Source: Austropuccinia psidii
Lineage: Eukaryota > Basidiomycota > Pucciniomycetes > Pucciniales > Sphaerophragmiaceae
Reading direction: 5' to 3'
Assembly: GCA_023105745.1 (NCBI GenBank)
Contig: JALGQZ010000001.1
Coordinates: 41,936,082-42,000,081, forward strand
Length of the DNA: 64,000 bases
The position numbers were made by a program, and so were the translations under genes. This document shows positions 45,649 to 58,558 of this stretch, piece by piece; within the stretch, counting starts at the first letter, position 1; each line of letters starts with the position of its first letter. The notes below the pieces were generated by a model. That model saw only the letters and a list, made by a program, of their open reading frames with translations, was not told the origin of the DNA and did not search any database.

Positions 45649-47160
45649 TGTCACAGGGGCTCTTGGACAGAAAAGCAAAAGTGGCCTGGCACTCAGCAAT
45701 CAGGGAAATCACTTGGAAGACTCCAAAAGAATAAAGAAACTAATTTCTCTTACGAATAATGTAAGTACAAAGATGAGATGCAATAAGAGAAATGAGAAAC
45801 CAAATGGCCAAAGAGCCAAGCAAGTAAGTCCTTAATGACTTTTTCAACCGGCCAAAATGAGCAATGGAATTAGTAAGGATATGACCACCAAATATCCCTT
45901 GACAGGTGAAGAAAGAAAAGAGAAAAGGTGCTAAATGACTGACTTGATAGAATCAGTATTCACTTAACAAAAATGGTAAGATAAGTCAAGATAAAAAAAA
46001 CAAAATATATTAATTAACTGGTAGAAAAGCCCCCCAGGGTCAAAGGAGGCTGGTATATGTGAAAATCTGAGAGATTGACTCCTTCAGGCTAGCAGTGGTC
46101 CTGTATTGAATACTGGAAGCTGTATTGATTTTCTGATGGAGTGTATACCTTTCCAGATTGGTAAATGAACTGTGTTGAATGATTCTCCCATGATGTATGA
46201 TTGAAATACAGGTTTTGATGAATCCAGACTTTATTGAAATGAATGTGGTTGCCAAGTTGGATTGATGGAGCAATGACACTTGACAACTTGTTTTGGAACT
46301 GCCTCTTGAGTATCCCTTGAGAATGAACAGCCAGTATTCCCTTAGAGGAATACTGTGAGTGAGAATAACCATTGATTGCTTGATGGCGTCATTATTCTTT
46401 GAGATTATGACACTTACCCTTGAGCCTTGATGAATCCTCTGGAAGGTGTGCCTTGATGGCCTGTTGAAAATTTGAAATAACCATTTGAAATTGCCGCCAT
46501 TGGATTGCTCCTGAAAAAGATGCATAATGGTGTATAACACCATATATGGCACTTTTGGTTACTGAAGGTTGAATGTGGCCAAAGGTCTTTTGGAATGATG
46601 CCAGGAGGATAAGACTGAAACTTGGGTTTTGGAGGCTTCAGAGGTGATAAAGTGTCTTTTGGGGTATTTGGCCATTTTTGAGTTTTTAGCTAAATACAGC
46701 TAATACAGCTTTAAAACTGTATTGAGTCACAGTGCACAAAAATGCGCAAAAGTGCGCAAAATTCACAAATCTGGCAGTTAATCCCCAAAAGGCCTGATAT
46801 GGCCTTTTGGCAATATTTCAGATAATACATGAGAAATATGGCCTAAATAGCTTAATACAGCCAAATGTGTGAAAGTGTGCAAATTGCATCAAAGTGCGCA
46901 AACTGTATTTAAAGCTTAAAAAGCCAAATACAGGCTTTTGGGCTGTATTTTCCCTGTTGTATGGAAATTACCCAAGATTCCCAAAAGCAAGGAGACAGCC
47001 TAGAATGGCTTGATGATGGTGAAGGGGCCAGGTTGGCCCCAGATGATAAAATGACCATTAAGGCCATAATATATGACAATGGTCAATTTGGACAATGATT
47101 ATGAATATGGCCAAATTGCCATATTGAAATCCAATAGGGTGGATTTCCATGGTTGTGACA
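45649..47160 (-). repeat. 3' LTR of element C
   Basis: 1512 bp, TGTCACAGGGGCTCTTGG to GGTTGTGACA. It has multiple CTGTATT/AATACAG words and several TGCGCAAA words near 46740-46760 and 46895. It pairs with 53671-54177 plus 55970-56937. Confidence 0.92.
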
Positions 47161-47965
47161 GGACCCCCCACCTTGAAATGGTGAGCTCCCAAGCACCAAT
47201 ACAAGGTGAAGCCTGTTGAGGCTAATGGAATGGGGTTTGAGAGAGGGATAATGAGGAGTTCTTTTCAGAAAAAAAAATTTGATACTGATATTAAAATGCT
47301 GGCATATGACATGGGACTTGCTTGATCTTCTTTTGAAATTTGCTTCAAGATTTGATTATGAATGAAATGAATGATAATCTTGACATGAAAATTGACGTGA
47401 TAAGAGAAAATTTAAGATGAAAATAAAAGAATGAAAATGAAAATAAGAAAAGAAAAAAGAAAACATAAAAGAGAAATTAATCTTGAGGAGGTTCCAATCT
47501 TCATCACAGAGGTTGATAACTGATTTTGAAATTGGCCAAGGACCTGGAAAGAGAAATTTGATGCCAGGTGCTCACAAAGTGGCCAAGGTGATGTTTTGAA
47601 AGATTGTAGACCCCTCAGGGAAGTGCACACCAGGAGAGGAACTGACCTTTGGTAATTACCACTCCCGCCAGTGCCATAAAAGAAAATGAATTGGTTGAAA
47701 GAATGACATGGAATTGGAAAGACTTGGAAGTGAATTAAAAAAATGAATGGTTCATTTGCCCAAGTGAAAAATGGCCATAATTTTGCAATGGATGTTGAAA
47801 GCCAGGCCAAAGATCTGTGTCCCAAAATTTCAGGATGCTCACAGAGTGACCAAGGTGATGCTTACAACAGAAGAGAGTAGAATACCCCTAAAGGTGCATA
47901 CCAGGAGTGGGACTTACTTTTGGTAATTCCTCTCCCCACCAAGCACCATGAAAATTCAAGCTTTT
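47161..47965 (-). other. 3' noncoding region of element C
   Basis: Holds the polypurine tract (minus strand AAGGTGGGGGGTCC at 47161-47175) and two imperfect copies of the B/C-shared segment (about 47571-47683 and 47830-47950). No conserved coding sequence is seen. Confidence 0.6.
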
Positions 47966-49505
47966 GAAGAATTGGGTCCTGGCTTGTCATGATACAAAGA
48001 ATGAAAATCTTTGACAAGTTCAGGACAATTCTTGAGGTTTTCAGCTGGTTCCCATGTGGATCTTTATGAGTCTTGACTGAAACCTTTCCATTCCACAAGA
48101 TAACCTAACTTTCTTCTCTTGAGATTTGAATCCAGTATTTGAAAGACTTCTCATTCCTCTTCTTCTTCAATGATGATTGGAGGAGGAGGCTCTTGATGTG
48201 GATTTGGGATTTTTGATGTCTTGGCTGGTTCCAAAAGGGAAATATGGAAGACTGGGTGGATGGACTTCCATTGAGATGGGAGCTTGAGGTGGTAGGCATG
48301 AGTGCTGACCTTCTTCAAGATTGGAAAAGGACCCAACCATCTTTCAGACAGTTTTTAGGTGGGTCTAGTTGATTTGATGTTATTGGAAGAAAGCCATACC
48401 ATGTCACCAGGATTGAAAAAAGGTGGACTTGCTCTACTTTTATCTGCATACCTCTTAAACCTGTTTATGGAAACTTCAAGTTCTCTCTTGACATCCTGCT
48501 GTACTGATTGGATTTTTGTTGATACCATTCCAGCAGGAGTATCTTTAGTAATGTGAACTGAGTCAAAAAGTGGATCTCTTCCATAAACAGTGAGGAATGG
48601 TGATTGTTTTGTTGAAGAGTGGTCAGAGTTATTGCAGGCAAATTCAGCCAGGGGGAGCCAGGTGTTCCAATCATCTTGATGATAACTGACATACATACAG
48701 AGGTACTGTTCTAGTATCTGATTTACCCTCTCTGTCTGTCCATCAGTTTCTGGATGGTAAGCAGTTGACAGATCTCTTGAAAGTTTGAGCTGCTGACAAA
48801 GATTGGTCCAAAAGGAATAAACAAAAAGAGAACCTCTATCATTAACAATTCTTGAAGGAAGGCCATGCTTTGAGAAAATATTCTTGATGAAAAAATAAGA
48901 AAAATCCAGTGATGTTATTGAAGACATTGTTGGAATAAAAACTGCCATTTTGAAAGACAAATCCAAGGACCATTTGGAATTGGAAGAGGTTTGAGGAGTC
49001 CAAACTTCTTGTGGTGAATATTTTTGTTTCTTGAACACTGTTGACAGGATGATACATAATCCTTGATAAATTGAGTCATGCCAGGCCAGTGAAAATCCCT
49101 CTTGACAGGTTTGAGAGTCTTTTCTTGGCCAGGGTGTCCAGCTGGAGGAGAGTCATTCCTCTTTTGAAGTATGCTGAGTTGAATTGTGGGGTCATTTGGG
49201 ACCACCACCCAATTTTTGAGCAGAAGAAGTTGGGAGGAGGAATAAAGAGAATAATCTTTAACAGATTTACCTTTACCCAAATCCTGAAGGATACTTCTAT
49301 ATTGAGAATCTTGCCATAATGCCTTCTGAATTGATTCAATCAACTTTAGAAATGCTTCCACCTTGACTGCAAAGAGTTTTGAGGCTTGAATTTCATCTTG
49401 CTTGATAATTTTTTGATAATTCATTGGATTCTTGCTGATGAAATCTTCACCCCTCTCTGGGCAAATGCTGTCACAACGTGACAATGCATCTGGAAGGGTA
49501 GCCAA
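47966..49505 (-). pseudogene. Element C integrase and chromodomain
   Basis: Begins with the linker after RNase H (ATLPDALSRCDS), then the integrase zinc finger (NDSPPAGHPGQEKTL, CQQC). About 25 codons around the first catalytic Asp are missing with a frame change at about 48960, compared with B. The rest of the core is present: IVNDRGSLF, HPETDGQTER. A GPY/F-type region (KSIHPVFHISLLEP) and a chromodomain remnant (LGYLVEWKGFSQDS, STWEP) follow with further stops near 48355 and 48150. The enzyme cannot function as read. Confidence 0.85.
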
Positions 49506-49538
49506 GCGTCCAGGGCGGTAGGTTATTGAAAAATGGAA

Positions 49539-51545
49539 CTAAGAGAGAAATTCAGCCCAGCGGGCTTGACGGTGAGTGAGAATATTTGATGACATAAAAT
49601 ATTGAAGTGAGGAATGATTGGTGAGAACTTCAAAAGAGGAAGAAAGTGAAAGGAGAAAAGCTCTCCAGCACTTGAGAGCCCAGACTATGCCAAGGAGTTC
49701 CTTGTCATGAATCTCATAATCGAGCTCAGCTGGGAGAGGCTTGCGGGTATTGAATGAAATGGGATGTTTTCCTGAGTCAAAAATCTGACTCAGTACAGCA
49801 CCCAGGGCATAATCTGATGCATCAGTCTCTACAATGGTGGGTAGGGAAGGATCAAAGTGAGAAAGGATTGGAGAAATGGTGAATGCCTCTTTGAGTTGAT
49901 AAAACTGTCTAAGAGCTTCCTCATTGAGGGGAAAACGGGAATATTTATTGATGAAACTTGTGAGTGAACTAATCTTCTTTGAATAATTCTTGATGAAATG
50001 GCGGTAAAAATTGGCAAAGCCAAGGAATGATTGAAGTGCCTTGAGGTTTCTTGGAGGTTGCCAATTGAGAATTTGCCGGACCTTTTCTTGGTCCATCTTG
50101 AGGCCTTCAGAAGAAACAAAATAACCCAAATACTTTACACTAGAAACATGAAACAGGCACTTGGAGGCCTCAGCAAAGAGATTATTGGCTCTGAGTCTGG
50201 AGCAAACAGTGGACACATGAGTGACATGTTCTTCTTCAGATTTGGAAAAGAGCATAATGTAATCCAAATAAACCACAGCATAAATATCAAGAAGATCATA
50301 AAAAATATCATTGACAAGGTTTTGGAAATAGGCAGGAGCATTGGTGAGCCCAAATGGCCTAACCAAATACTCATAGCTGCCATATTTAGCTCTAAAACAT
50401 GTCAAATGTTCATCACCTTCCTTGATTCTAAGCAGGTTATATGCACCACACAAATGAATCTAGGAGAAGATAGAAGAACCATTGAAACTAGTAAGAAGCT
50501 GATTCATATGGGGAACAGGATACTTGTTCTTCCTAGTGACAGAATTGAGTTTGGGGTAATCAACACACAAATGGAGGCCACCATCTTTCTTTTTGACAAA
50601 AAGGACAGGTGCTCCTGTTGAAGAGGAGCTTGGCCCAATGAAACCTTTCTCTACATTCTCTGAAATGTAGGCCCTGAGTGTATCTGACTCTTGGTTTGAT
50701 AAAGAGTAGATAACCCCAACTGGAGGTAGAGACCCCTCCAGCTCAATATGATGATCACAAGTGCAGTGAGGAGGAAGTTTCTCTGCTTTCACCTTGGAGA
50801 ATACATCCAAATACTGGTGATAAACAGAAGGAACAACCTTCATCACGGTTTCTATTTCTTCTGGCTCTTCCTCTGCATCCCACAACTCCTCCAGGGAGTC
50901 ATGCTAAGATGAAGGAGGAAGGTCCATATTCCCATAGAAGAGATGAAGTGAAGATACAGAATTATCTTCTCCAACATCTTGAATCTCTTTGAAGACTTCA
51001 TCTCTAGATGATAGTAATGACTGATGGGAATTAAGGGAAGGAATATGAACAGAAGATGGAAGTGATGGTGTTCTATAATCACCAACCAGAGCTGCACATG
51101 ATTTGGAAGAAGAAAAGTCATTACTGAAAAATTTTGAAGGACCATAATAGTCCTTATGATCAGCATTAAAGGTGATCAGCCCTTGCCTCCAATCAATAGA
51201 TGGATTAAAATGATTGAGAAAGTCAAAGTCCAATATGAGGTCTTCTCCCTTGGGAGTATCAATGACTAAAAAGTCCCATTAAAAGCTTGGGAAAGAAGGG
51301 AGCTCAACCATATATTTAGTATGGTGAGTCACAAATAAAGAAGGAGACTCAGAGGAGTCAAGAACTATAAGAGGAACCTTCTGTGGGAGCTCTGACATGG
51401 TCAAAGAATACTTGTGAACAAACTGCTTTGCAATAAATGAGTTGGTAGCAACAGAATCAATGAGAATACTGTAAAACATATCAGAGAGAGAAGAAAAAAC
51501 AAAAAATTTAAGAGAATGTTTGACACCAGTATTCAGAATGCACAA
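49539..51545 (-). pseudogene. Element C protease, reverse transcriptase and RNase H
   Basis: Protease (51545-51279): ILIDSVATNSFIA, where the Gly of D-S-G is Val. A stop at 51279 and another near 51233 follow. The reverse transcriptase runs from about 50885 to 49950 with one stop near 50458; its active site reads YLDYIMLF, with Tyr for the second Asp, so polymerase activity is lost. The RNase H core is complete: TDASDYALGAVL, DKELLGIVWALK and LTNHSSLQYF supply the acidic residues. This segment is what element B has deleted. Confidence 0.88.
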
Positions 51546-51599
51546 TTGTGCTCTGGATGGAGAACAGTAAAGACCATTGAATACAACATGATCTTCAAT

Positions 51600-52919
51600 C
51601 AGGCTTTTCCCTGGCTGGGAAATTTGCCTGACGGTTTGGTAAGCTTGTTTTGAGGCCTTTTGAAACAGGACTCAAGACTATGCTTCCCACCCCAATAGGT
51701 ACATATAACCTCCTTGATTCTTCTTTCTTTTTCAGAATTCATCAACTTGAAATATTTATTCAATCAAGAAGAATGGGGCTTGTACCTCTTCTGAAAATTC
51801 TTCTTCTTCTTTTGACTTGAGCTTGAAGAACTTTGAGGATTAGAAGAATTTGACTTTGAGGCTTCTGGCTTCTTCTCTTGATGATGACTCTTTTCATTTT
51901 TCCTCTCATGGTACCTGGTATCAAGCTCCAGGTTAATATACATTAATTCTTGAAGGATGGGAGGCCAATTGATGCAAAATCCTGGATGACAATCCCTTCC
52001 TGAAATGATGAATAAGAGCCCTTTCACCCCAATCTCAAATTCTTGAGACAAGACTTCTGAGATCAGCAATGTATAAAGATACATGCCCACATTCTTTCAT
52101 TCTTAAAGAATCCAATTCTGCTTCAGCGTTTCTGACTTCATTTGGGTCCCTAAATAAGGTGAAGAGCTGCAATTCAAATAATCTCCATGAATTGAGAAGA
52201 TAATTTGGATCTTGATTGGTGAGATTGGAATGATAAGGCTCAATCCATTTTGGAGCCCTGCCAATGAGAAATGAAGTGGAATAAAGGACCTTCTTTCTGT
52301 CTTGAGAGAAGTTTTCCAGTTCATTATGAAAAATCAGTCGACAAGACTGAATAAAGCTTCTAACTTTGAAGGGTTGAGTCCCATCAAAGCATTCTGGTGC
52401 CTTCATAGATGGAGTCTTGAAGGCTGGTGGTCTTGATGCTTCAGAGGATGAAGCTGCTTGAATATTGGCTATAATCTGAGTCTTTTGCTGCATAATGGCC
52501 AATAAAGATGGTTCAGACTGATGAGATATAGGCTGATTAGACTGCACTAGAGTTGGCCCTCCAGTACCTTGGGGTGCCTTTACAGGAGCGGGGACACTTT
52601 CAGTACCATCAGACTCTTCCTTTTCCACAGAATTCTCCTCCTACTCTACACCATCTTCCCCAGGACCTCTGAAAATGGTCCTTGAAGTTCCTGGAAATCA
52701 GCCAACTACTCCTGAAAATGAACTTGATCTTCTTGGCCCTCTTCCTTCCTTCCTGGATGGTGCTGCTCCTTCCAAAATGGGTCCTCTGTCCAATTTGGCC
52801 CCCAGTTGAGAAGCTGCTGGGGTGCCATCAAGAGGAGCCCTTGGAGCTGGAGTGAAAACAGCTTGAATTCTGGCCTGAGATCTTGTCTGCCTTTCAGGAG
52901 ATAAGCGTTGGATGGGCAT
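51600..52919 (-). pseudogene. Element C Gag
   Basis: Starts ATGCCCATCCAACG at 52919, homologous to B Gag (RAPLDGTPAASQL; SSSFSGVVG). In-frame stops occur near 52700 and 52643. The capsid-like region (KAPECFDGTQPFKVRSFIQS, LFRDPNEVRNAEAEL, YIADLRSLVSRI) is open from 52628 to about 52040, then disrupted by a stop and a short deletion in the region matching B's DWGERA and following residues. The zinc knuckle at about 51690 reads CTYWGGKHSLESC, with Trp in place of the second Cys. Confidence 0.85.
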
Positions 52920-53670
52920 GATTTCAGGATAAAAATGAAATGAAAAGAACAAGAATAAAGATTTGTAGATGAAAACTTGAGGCAATTGAAAATAATGATT
53001 GAAGTCAAAGTCAAAATCAATATCTTGAAGAAATTCAATAAAAACCAATAAATCAAATGAGATCTTCAGGCAAATCAATAAATCAAATATCAAACAAAAC
53101 CTTGAAGTCAATGAATCAAATGTCAAATCAATCAACATCAAAATCTTGCAGAAAGTCAATCATCAAAATGAATTCTTGAGGCAAAATCAATTTATGTCAA
53201 AATTTGTGATGTGAAAAATAAGCAATATCAATGGAATCTTCAGGTCAATCAATGTTCTTGAAGTCAATATCAATTTATGTCAAATCAATAAATCAATGCA
53301 AATCAAGAGAGTTCTCCTTGGAAATCAAAATTCTTGAAGAATGAATCAAAATGAATCTTTATGTGAAGAATGTGTCTGAATGAGCTTAAATGAGAAATTT
53401 GAAAATCAGATGAAATTTAAGATTATGCCTGAATTATGAATGAATTAAAAATGATGATTTGAGATAGGATTTTCAAAAATAGAAACAAAAAATAAAATTG
53501 GGGTCAGTTTTTGATTTTCAGAATGAAGAATGAATGATAGAAAATTGAGAGGTGACAATGAATCATAAAGTTCATAAGCATTAGAGAGTCATAATTTCAA
53601 TGAATGAGTGAATGAAATTATAAAGGAAGAATGAACAGAATGAAAAGAAATTATGATTTAATTAATATAA
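52920..53670 (-). other. 5' leader of element C
   Basis: About 750 noncoding bases. The minus strand repeats TTGATT/TTGACTT words and TTCAAGA or CCTCAAGA-like words, as in the B leader. The first bases inside the LTR read TTATATTAATTAAATC. No primer-binding site was recognised. Confidence 0.5.
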
Positions 53671-54177
53671 TGTCACAGGGGCTCTTGGACAGAAAAACAA
53701 GAGTGGCCTAGCACTCAGCAATCAGGGAACTCACTTGGAAGACTCCAAAAGAATAAAGAAAAATAAGAATAAAGAATTGAATTTCTCTTAAGAAGAATGC
53801 AAGTACAAAGATGAGATGCAATAAGAGAAATGAGAAGCCAAATGGCCAAAGAGCCAAGCAAGTAAGTCCTTATTCATGTTTCAACCGCCCAAAATGAACA
53901 ATGGAATTGGTAAGGATATGACCACCAGATATCCATTGACAGGCAAAGAAAGAAAAGAGAAAAGGTGCTAAATGACTGACTTGATAATATCAGTATTCAC
54001 TTAACAAAAATGGTAAGATAAATAAAGATAAAATAAAATCAAAATATATTAATTAACTGGGGGAAAACCCCCCAGGGTCAAAGGAGGCTGGTATATGTGA
54101 AAAGCTGAGAGCTTGACTCCTTCAGGCTAGCAGTGGTCCTGTATTGAATACTGGCAGCTGTATTGATTGTCTGATGG
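53671..54177 (-). repeat. 5' LTR of element C, left part
   Basis: TGTCACAGGGGCTCTTGG start, co-linear with 45649 onward. Broken at 54177 by a solo D LTR; continues at 55970. Confidence 0.9.
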
Positions 54178-55964
54178 TGTGAGCCTTAGAGGTAAGTTCA
54201 TATACCCAAAAGACTACAAATACAAAATTAACACATAAATATAAATAAAATAAAGTTAATCATATTATTAAAATGAAAATCAAAATATAAATATAAAATT
54301 ATATTCACAATTGAAAATTTAATTACAATTTAAAAATAAAATTACATTAAATTTTGAAATTGTAAAATTACATTTGTACTTGAAAAAATTAAGTAAAAAT
54401 GAATTTTTAACGAAATTGTAAAAAAATAAACAAATTTGGAAAAAAGTTAAATAAAAATTATTATAGCTTTTTATCCAATAAATAAACATATAAAAATTAT
54501 TTCACCATTGGATTCCTCATAAAAAACCAGGTGGGGTCACCTCTGAGTGAAAAGTTTGTAACTCAACTCTAAATAAGCTTAAATTAAGTTTTTAATATTT
54601 TCTGTATGAAAATTGAAAATCCTCAAAACTTTAATTCAATTCACATCAAATGTAGTGTTAATCACCACAATTTGTGTTAAAATTGAGGTGTGGTGTATAT
54701 TTTAGAAGTTATGAGGAATTAAAGTATTTTCAATTGAATTCAATTGAAATTTCAAAATGTGCGCATGTATTACATAAGTGAACTTTGATTTAAATATGAG
54801 GTATCAATTATTACTGTATTAAACTTTAAATCTTGATTGAATTACATATACATGATGAGGAATTAAACGAAAAATAAATTGGAAAGATTAAATTTGGGGG
54901 GGAAAAGGAACTCCAGCTCTAAGGGGAAGCTAGACCCCCAAAGTCCTTGCTGACAGGCATGTGGTGTCAACATTCACGCAAACGTTCATCACTTTTGGCC
55001 TGGAATTGAGCTACAGGGTCTGTGGACTCAATTGATGATGAGGTTTTGATACCAACTGGGGTAGTTTTAGCTGTTGCCAAGAGGGTAAAACTACCCTTAA
55101 GATAAAACAATCATAGTAAAAACAGTTTTAACTGGTTTCTACGTTGCTTACACACATTCTGATGTGTTTTTAAGGCTCTAGACCAGGTATTGTTATAGTA
55201 ATGGCTGATTCAAGGGTCTAAAATGGCTAACAATGGCTTAAACCAGCCTTTTTTTGGTCTAAACCAGGGTTCAATGATGCCATAATTGGCTTTTCTGTTG
55301 TCAGACTGTTTTTCACGACTGACAAGAGAAAAATTTTACTTTTGGAGTAAGAAAATTGATGGCTATGAAAGAATGTCTTCTTTGCCCCACTTTTCTCTTC
55401 ATGTTAAAATCTTTTCCTTTTATAATTATTTTAAACACTGTTAAACCAATCAATAAAAGATTCCACCCCCCCTTTTTAAATCATTTTAAACCTTTTAACC
55501 ACGTGAAAAAATTATTATAATCATTTTTACCCCTGCACCACCTCAAAAGTGAATTAAAGCATCTTTCATCACTGTTAACTTTGTCACTTTGTTTCCAAAT
55601 TCACTCTGGTCACTTTTGGGTGTGTTTTTTCTTTAATATTCTTTTTGAAGACTCTGTTCTTCAATCAATTTCTTGCAGTCCTTTGCTCAATTAATTCCAG
55701 CTGAAATTGCTCTTGAAGAAATTTCTTTTGTAGCCTTAAATATCTCTTGTAGAGTATTTTTGGATAAATTTTTATGGTTGGTAAAACAATAAATTTTTAG
55801 AATATTATTGTTTTATACTAATAAAGCTCTGAACAATGAAATTGGCATGTTTTCTCTTAAAAATAATATTTCTTACTATTTTTAATTAATTTTTACCTTA
55901 TACAAATTTTGAGGACAGGAAAAGTACTTGATTTTGAATCACAGTTTCATATCCACACCTTACA
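54178..55964 (+). repeat. Solo LTR, family D, with TSD GATGG
   Basis: 1787 bp, TGTGAGCCTTAGAGG to CACCTTACA, matching the D LTRs in opposite orientation to element D. Flanked by GATGG at 54173-54177 and 55965-55969. It is more diverged from the two LTRs of D than they are from each other, so it came from an earlier insertion of the family. Confidence 0.93.
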
Positions 55965-55969
55965 GATGG

Positions 55970-56937
55970 AGTGTATACCTTTCCAGATTGGGAAATGAAC
56001 TGTGTTGAATGATTTTCCCATGAGGTATGATTAAAATACAGGTCTTGATGAATCCAGACTGTATTGAAATGAATGTGGTTGCCAAGTTGGATTGATGGAG
56101 CATTGACACTTGAAAAATTGTTTTGGAACTGCCTCTTGAGTATCCCTTGAGAATGAACAGCCACTATTCCCTTGGAGGAATAGTGTGAGTGAGAATAACC
56201 ATTGATTGATTGATGGCGTCATTGGTATTTGAGATTATGACACTTGCCCTTGAGCCCTGATTACCTGTTGAAAAGTTGAAATAACCATTTGAAATTTCTG
56301 CCATTGGATTGCTTCTGAAAAAACATGCATAATGGTGTATAAAACCATTTATGTCACTTTTTGTTACTGAAGGTTGAATGTGGCCAAAGGTCTTTTGGAA
56401 TGATGCCAGGAGGATAAGAGTGCAACTTGGGTTTTGGAGGCTTCAGAGGTGATAAAGTGTGTTTTGGGGTATTTGGCTGAATACAGCTAATACAGCTTTC
56501 CAACTGTATTGCGTCAAAGTGCGCAGAAGTGTGCGAAATGCACAAATCTGGAAGTCAAGCCCCCAAAGGCCTGATATGGCCTTTTGGGAATATCTCACAT
56601 AATACATGAGAAATATGGCCTAAATGGCTTATTATAGCCAAATGCGCAAAAGTGTGCAAAATGAGTCAAAGTGCACAAACTGTATTTAAAGCTTAAAAAT
56701 GCAAATACAGGCTTTTGGGCTGTATTTTCCCTGTTGTATGGAAAATACCCAAGATGCCCAAAAGCAAGGAGACAGCCTAGAATGGCTTGATGATGGTGAA
56801 GGGGCCAGGTTGGCCCCATATGATAAAATGACCATTAAGGCCATAAGACATGACAATGGTCAATTTGGCCAATGATTATGGATATGGCCAAATTGCCATC
56901 TTGAAATCAAAGAGGGTGGATTTCCGTGGTTGTGACA
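55970..56937 (-). repeat. 5' LTR of element C, right part
   Basis: Resumes AGTGTATACCTTTCCAG exactly where 45649-47160 would continue after CTGATGG, and ends GGTTGTGACA. It contains TGCGCA-type words near 56517-56535 and 56640-56660. Together with the left part it measures about 1475 bp, with a few small indels relative to the 3' LTR. Confidence 0.9.
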
Positions 56938-56942
56938 AAGAC

Positions 56943-58550
56943 AAAGAGGAGCAAAGAATGAGAAAACCCCATTTCCCAAATAAATAACCTTATCTCCTGA
57001 TGTTGTAAATACTTTAACAAAGCTTAAAGACAGTATTTTACCTCTTGAAGACCTTCAATAATTTTTACCTCTTGAAGACCTTCAAAATAGTTTATTATCT
57101 TTACAAGAAATAAACAATAGCTTATCATCTTTGACAAAAATTGTTGTACAAAATAAAAAACAAATTGATAACATTAAATTTATGGTTGAAAACAACAAAC
57201 CAAAGGTTTTAATTGATAATACTCAAAAATTGATACAAGGACAACAAGAATTGTATAAATACATAAACAATATCAAAGATGAAACTTTGACAATCAATTA
57301 TGACGTGAGTATTGATAATCTTACAGAATAATTGAACAAATTATATATTTCTGTAGAGCAATTTGAAGAAAAGACTTCATCACATCAGAAATTACTTTTA
57401 GACCATGTGGAAAAAAGTGATGAAGCAAGAATGAATCTGAAAGATGATATTTAAAGTGAAATAAGGCTCATCACTGAAAAAATGGATAAAATTAATGAGG
57501 CTAGCTCAAATATGCCAAAATTATCAACTCCATTTTCTCACATAAGAAGCCCTGTTAAACCAAAAGAGGAATTAACAAATCCATTAATAACAGACCTGAG
57601 TCACCAAGATAATAACAAAGTCTTAATGAAAGAAGCATCTCAATTAAAAGAATGGCCAACATTCACAGGAGAAGGTCAATATGACCATATGTCATTTATT
57701 AAAACAATTGACATGCTACAAGAAGATTATGCCATACCAGATGAATTCATCACTGCAAGATTACACTCATTATTTGAGAAATATGCAAAAAGATGGTATT
57801 ATGGAATAAGACAAGCCAATGATAAAAAAACCTGGTCTTGGTGGAAAAATGAAATAATCACCAAATGGGAAAATGATTCCTGGAGGTACAAAATAGAAAA
57901 TGCATTTGAAAATTCCTTCTTTGATCCAGATAAGGATAACCCTTTGACTTGGCTTTTAAAAAAAGTTGAAAGATTAGATGCACTGTACCCAGAAATGTCA
58001 CAAAAGATGGTGCACATGAAGATACATAAGAAATGTGGGGGGGGGACTTAGAACATTCCCTGAGAAGCAGGTGTATAGAACCATGCTTCACAGAAGAATA
58101 TATCAATGAACTAGAAGATATAGTGACAAGAACCAAGATTGGAAGAACTTGTAAAAAAGTGGGAATCAAAAGTCAAAATAGAGCATTTATCAAGAAAGAT
58201 AAATGAAGAGAACCTTTCAACATAAATAGACCCAACAGTAATGAGCAAAGAAAGTGCCATAAATGATGGTATTTGACACTTAGCCAATAATTGCCTTAAA
58301 AAGCCAAAGATCAGTGAAATTGTGGAAACAGAGGACTACAATAACAAAGAAGAAGAATAAGATTCTGAAAAAGACACTGAATAATAAGAAACTTCTGAAA
58401 GTGATGAAACTAATATAATTAATGCACAAATTAATAATATTGATTTACTTTATGAAGTATTAGAGGTTAACTCAAACTTACCACAAGTTGGAACATCTGA
58501 TACAAGCCTGACAAAAATACAAGAAGCCAAACTGAATAGAACCAAACCAG
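56943..58550 (+). pseudogene. Element A Gag (ORF2 N-terminal half)
   Basis: After the ORF1 stop, the -1 frame gives ITLSPDVVNTLTKLKDSILP, then a long coiled coil (LSSLTKIVVQNKKQIDNI; VLIDNTQKLIQGQQELYKY), with TAA and TAG-type stops near 57048, 57329 and 57452. Frame 57482-58051 holds SQLKEWPTFTGEGQYDHMSF and the capsid-like KRWYYGIRQANDKKTWSWW. It ends at a run of nine G at 58037-58045, which shifts the frame relative to D (CGGDLEH). The zinc-knuckle region near 58255 is decayed. Homologous to D Gag. Confidence 0.8.
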
Positions 58551-58558
58551 AAAAAAGA

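Larger units (their letters stand above)
45649..56937 (-). mobile_element. Ty3/gypsy chromovirus C, full length, inserted in A
   Basis: TSD AAGAC at 45644-45648 and 56938-56942. Minus-strand order: 5' LTR (53671-56937, split by a solo D LTR), leader, fused Gag-Pol, 3' noncoding region with polypurine tract complement at 47161, 3' LTR (45649-47160). It is a sister of B (same Gag and Pol motifs, LTR termini and duplicated 3' segment) but more decayed: many stops, a broken protease active site, a broken reverse transcriptase active site and an integrase deletion. Confidence 0.92.

Noticed and set aside
45156..45734. A 192-codon plus-strand frame starting MPMISEPE
   Set aside because: The alternative frame (45247-45759) matches ORF1 of element D residue by residue, so the longer frame is probably a shadow. 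It also runs into the LTR of element C.
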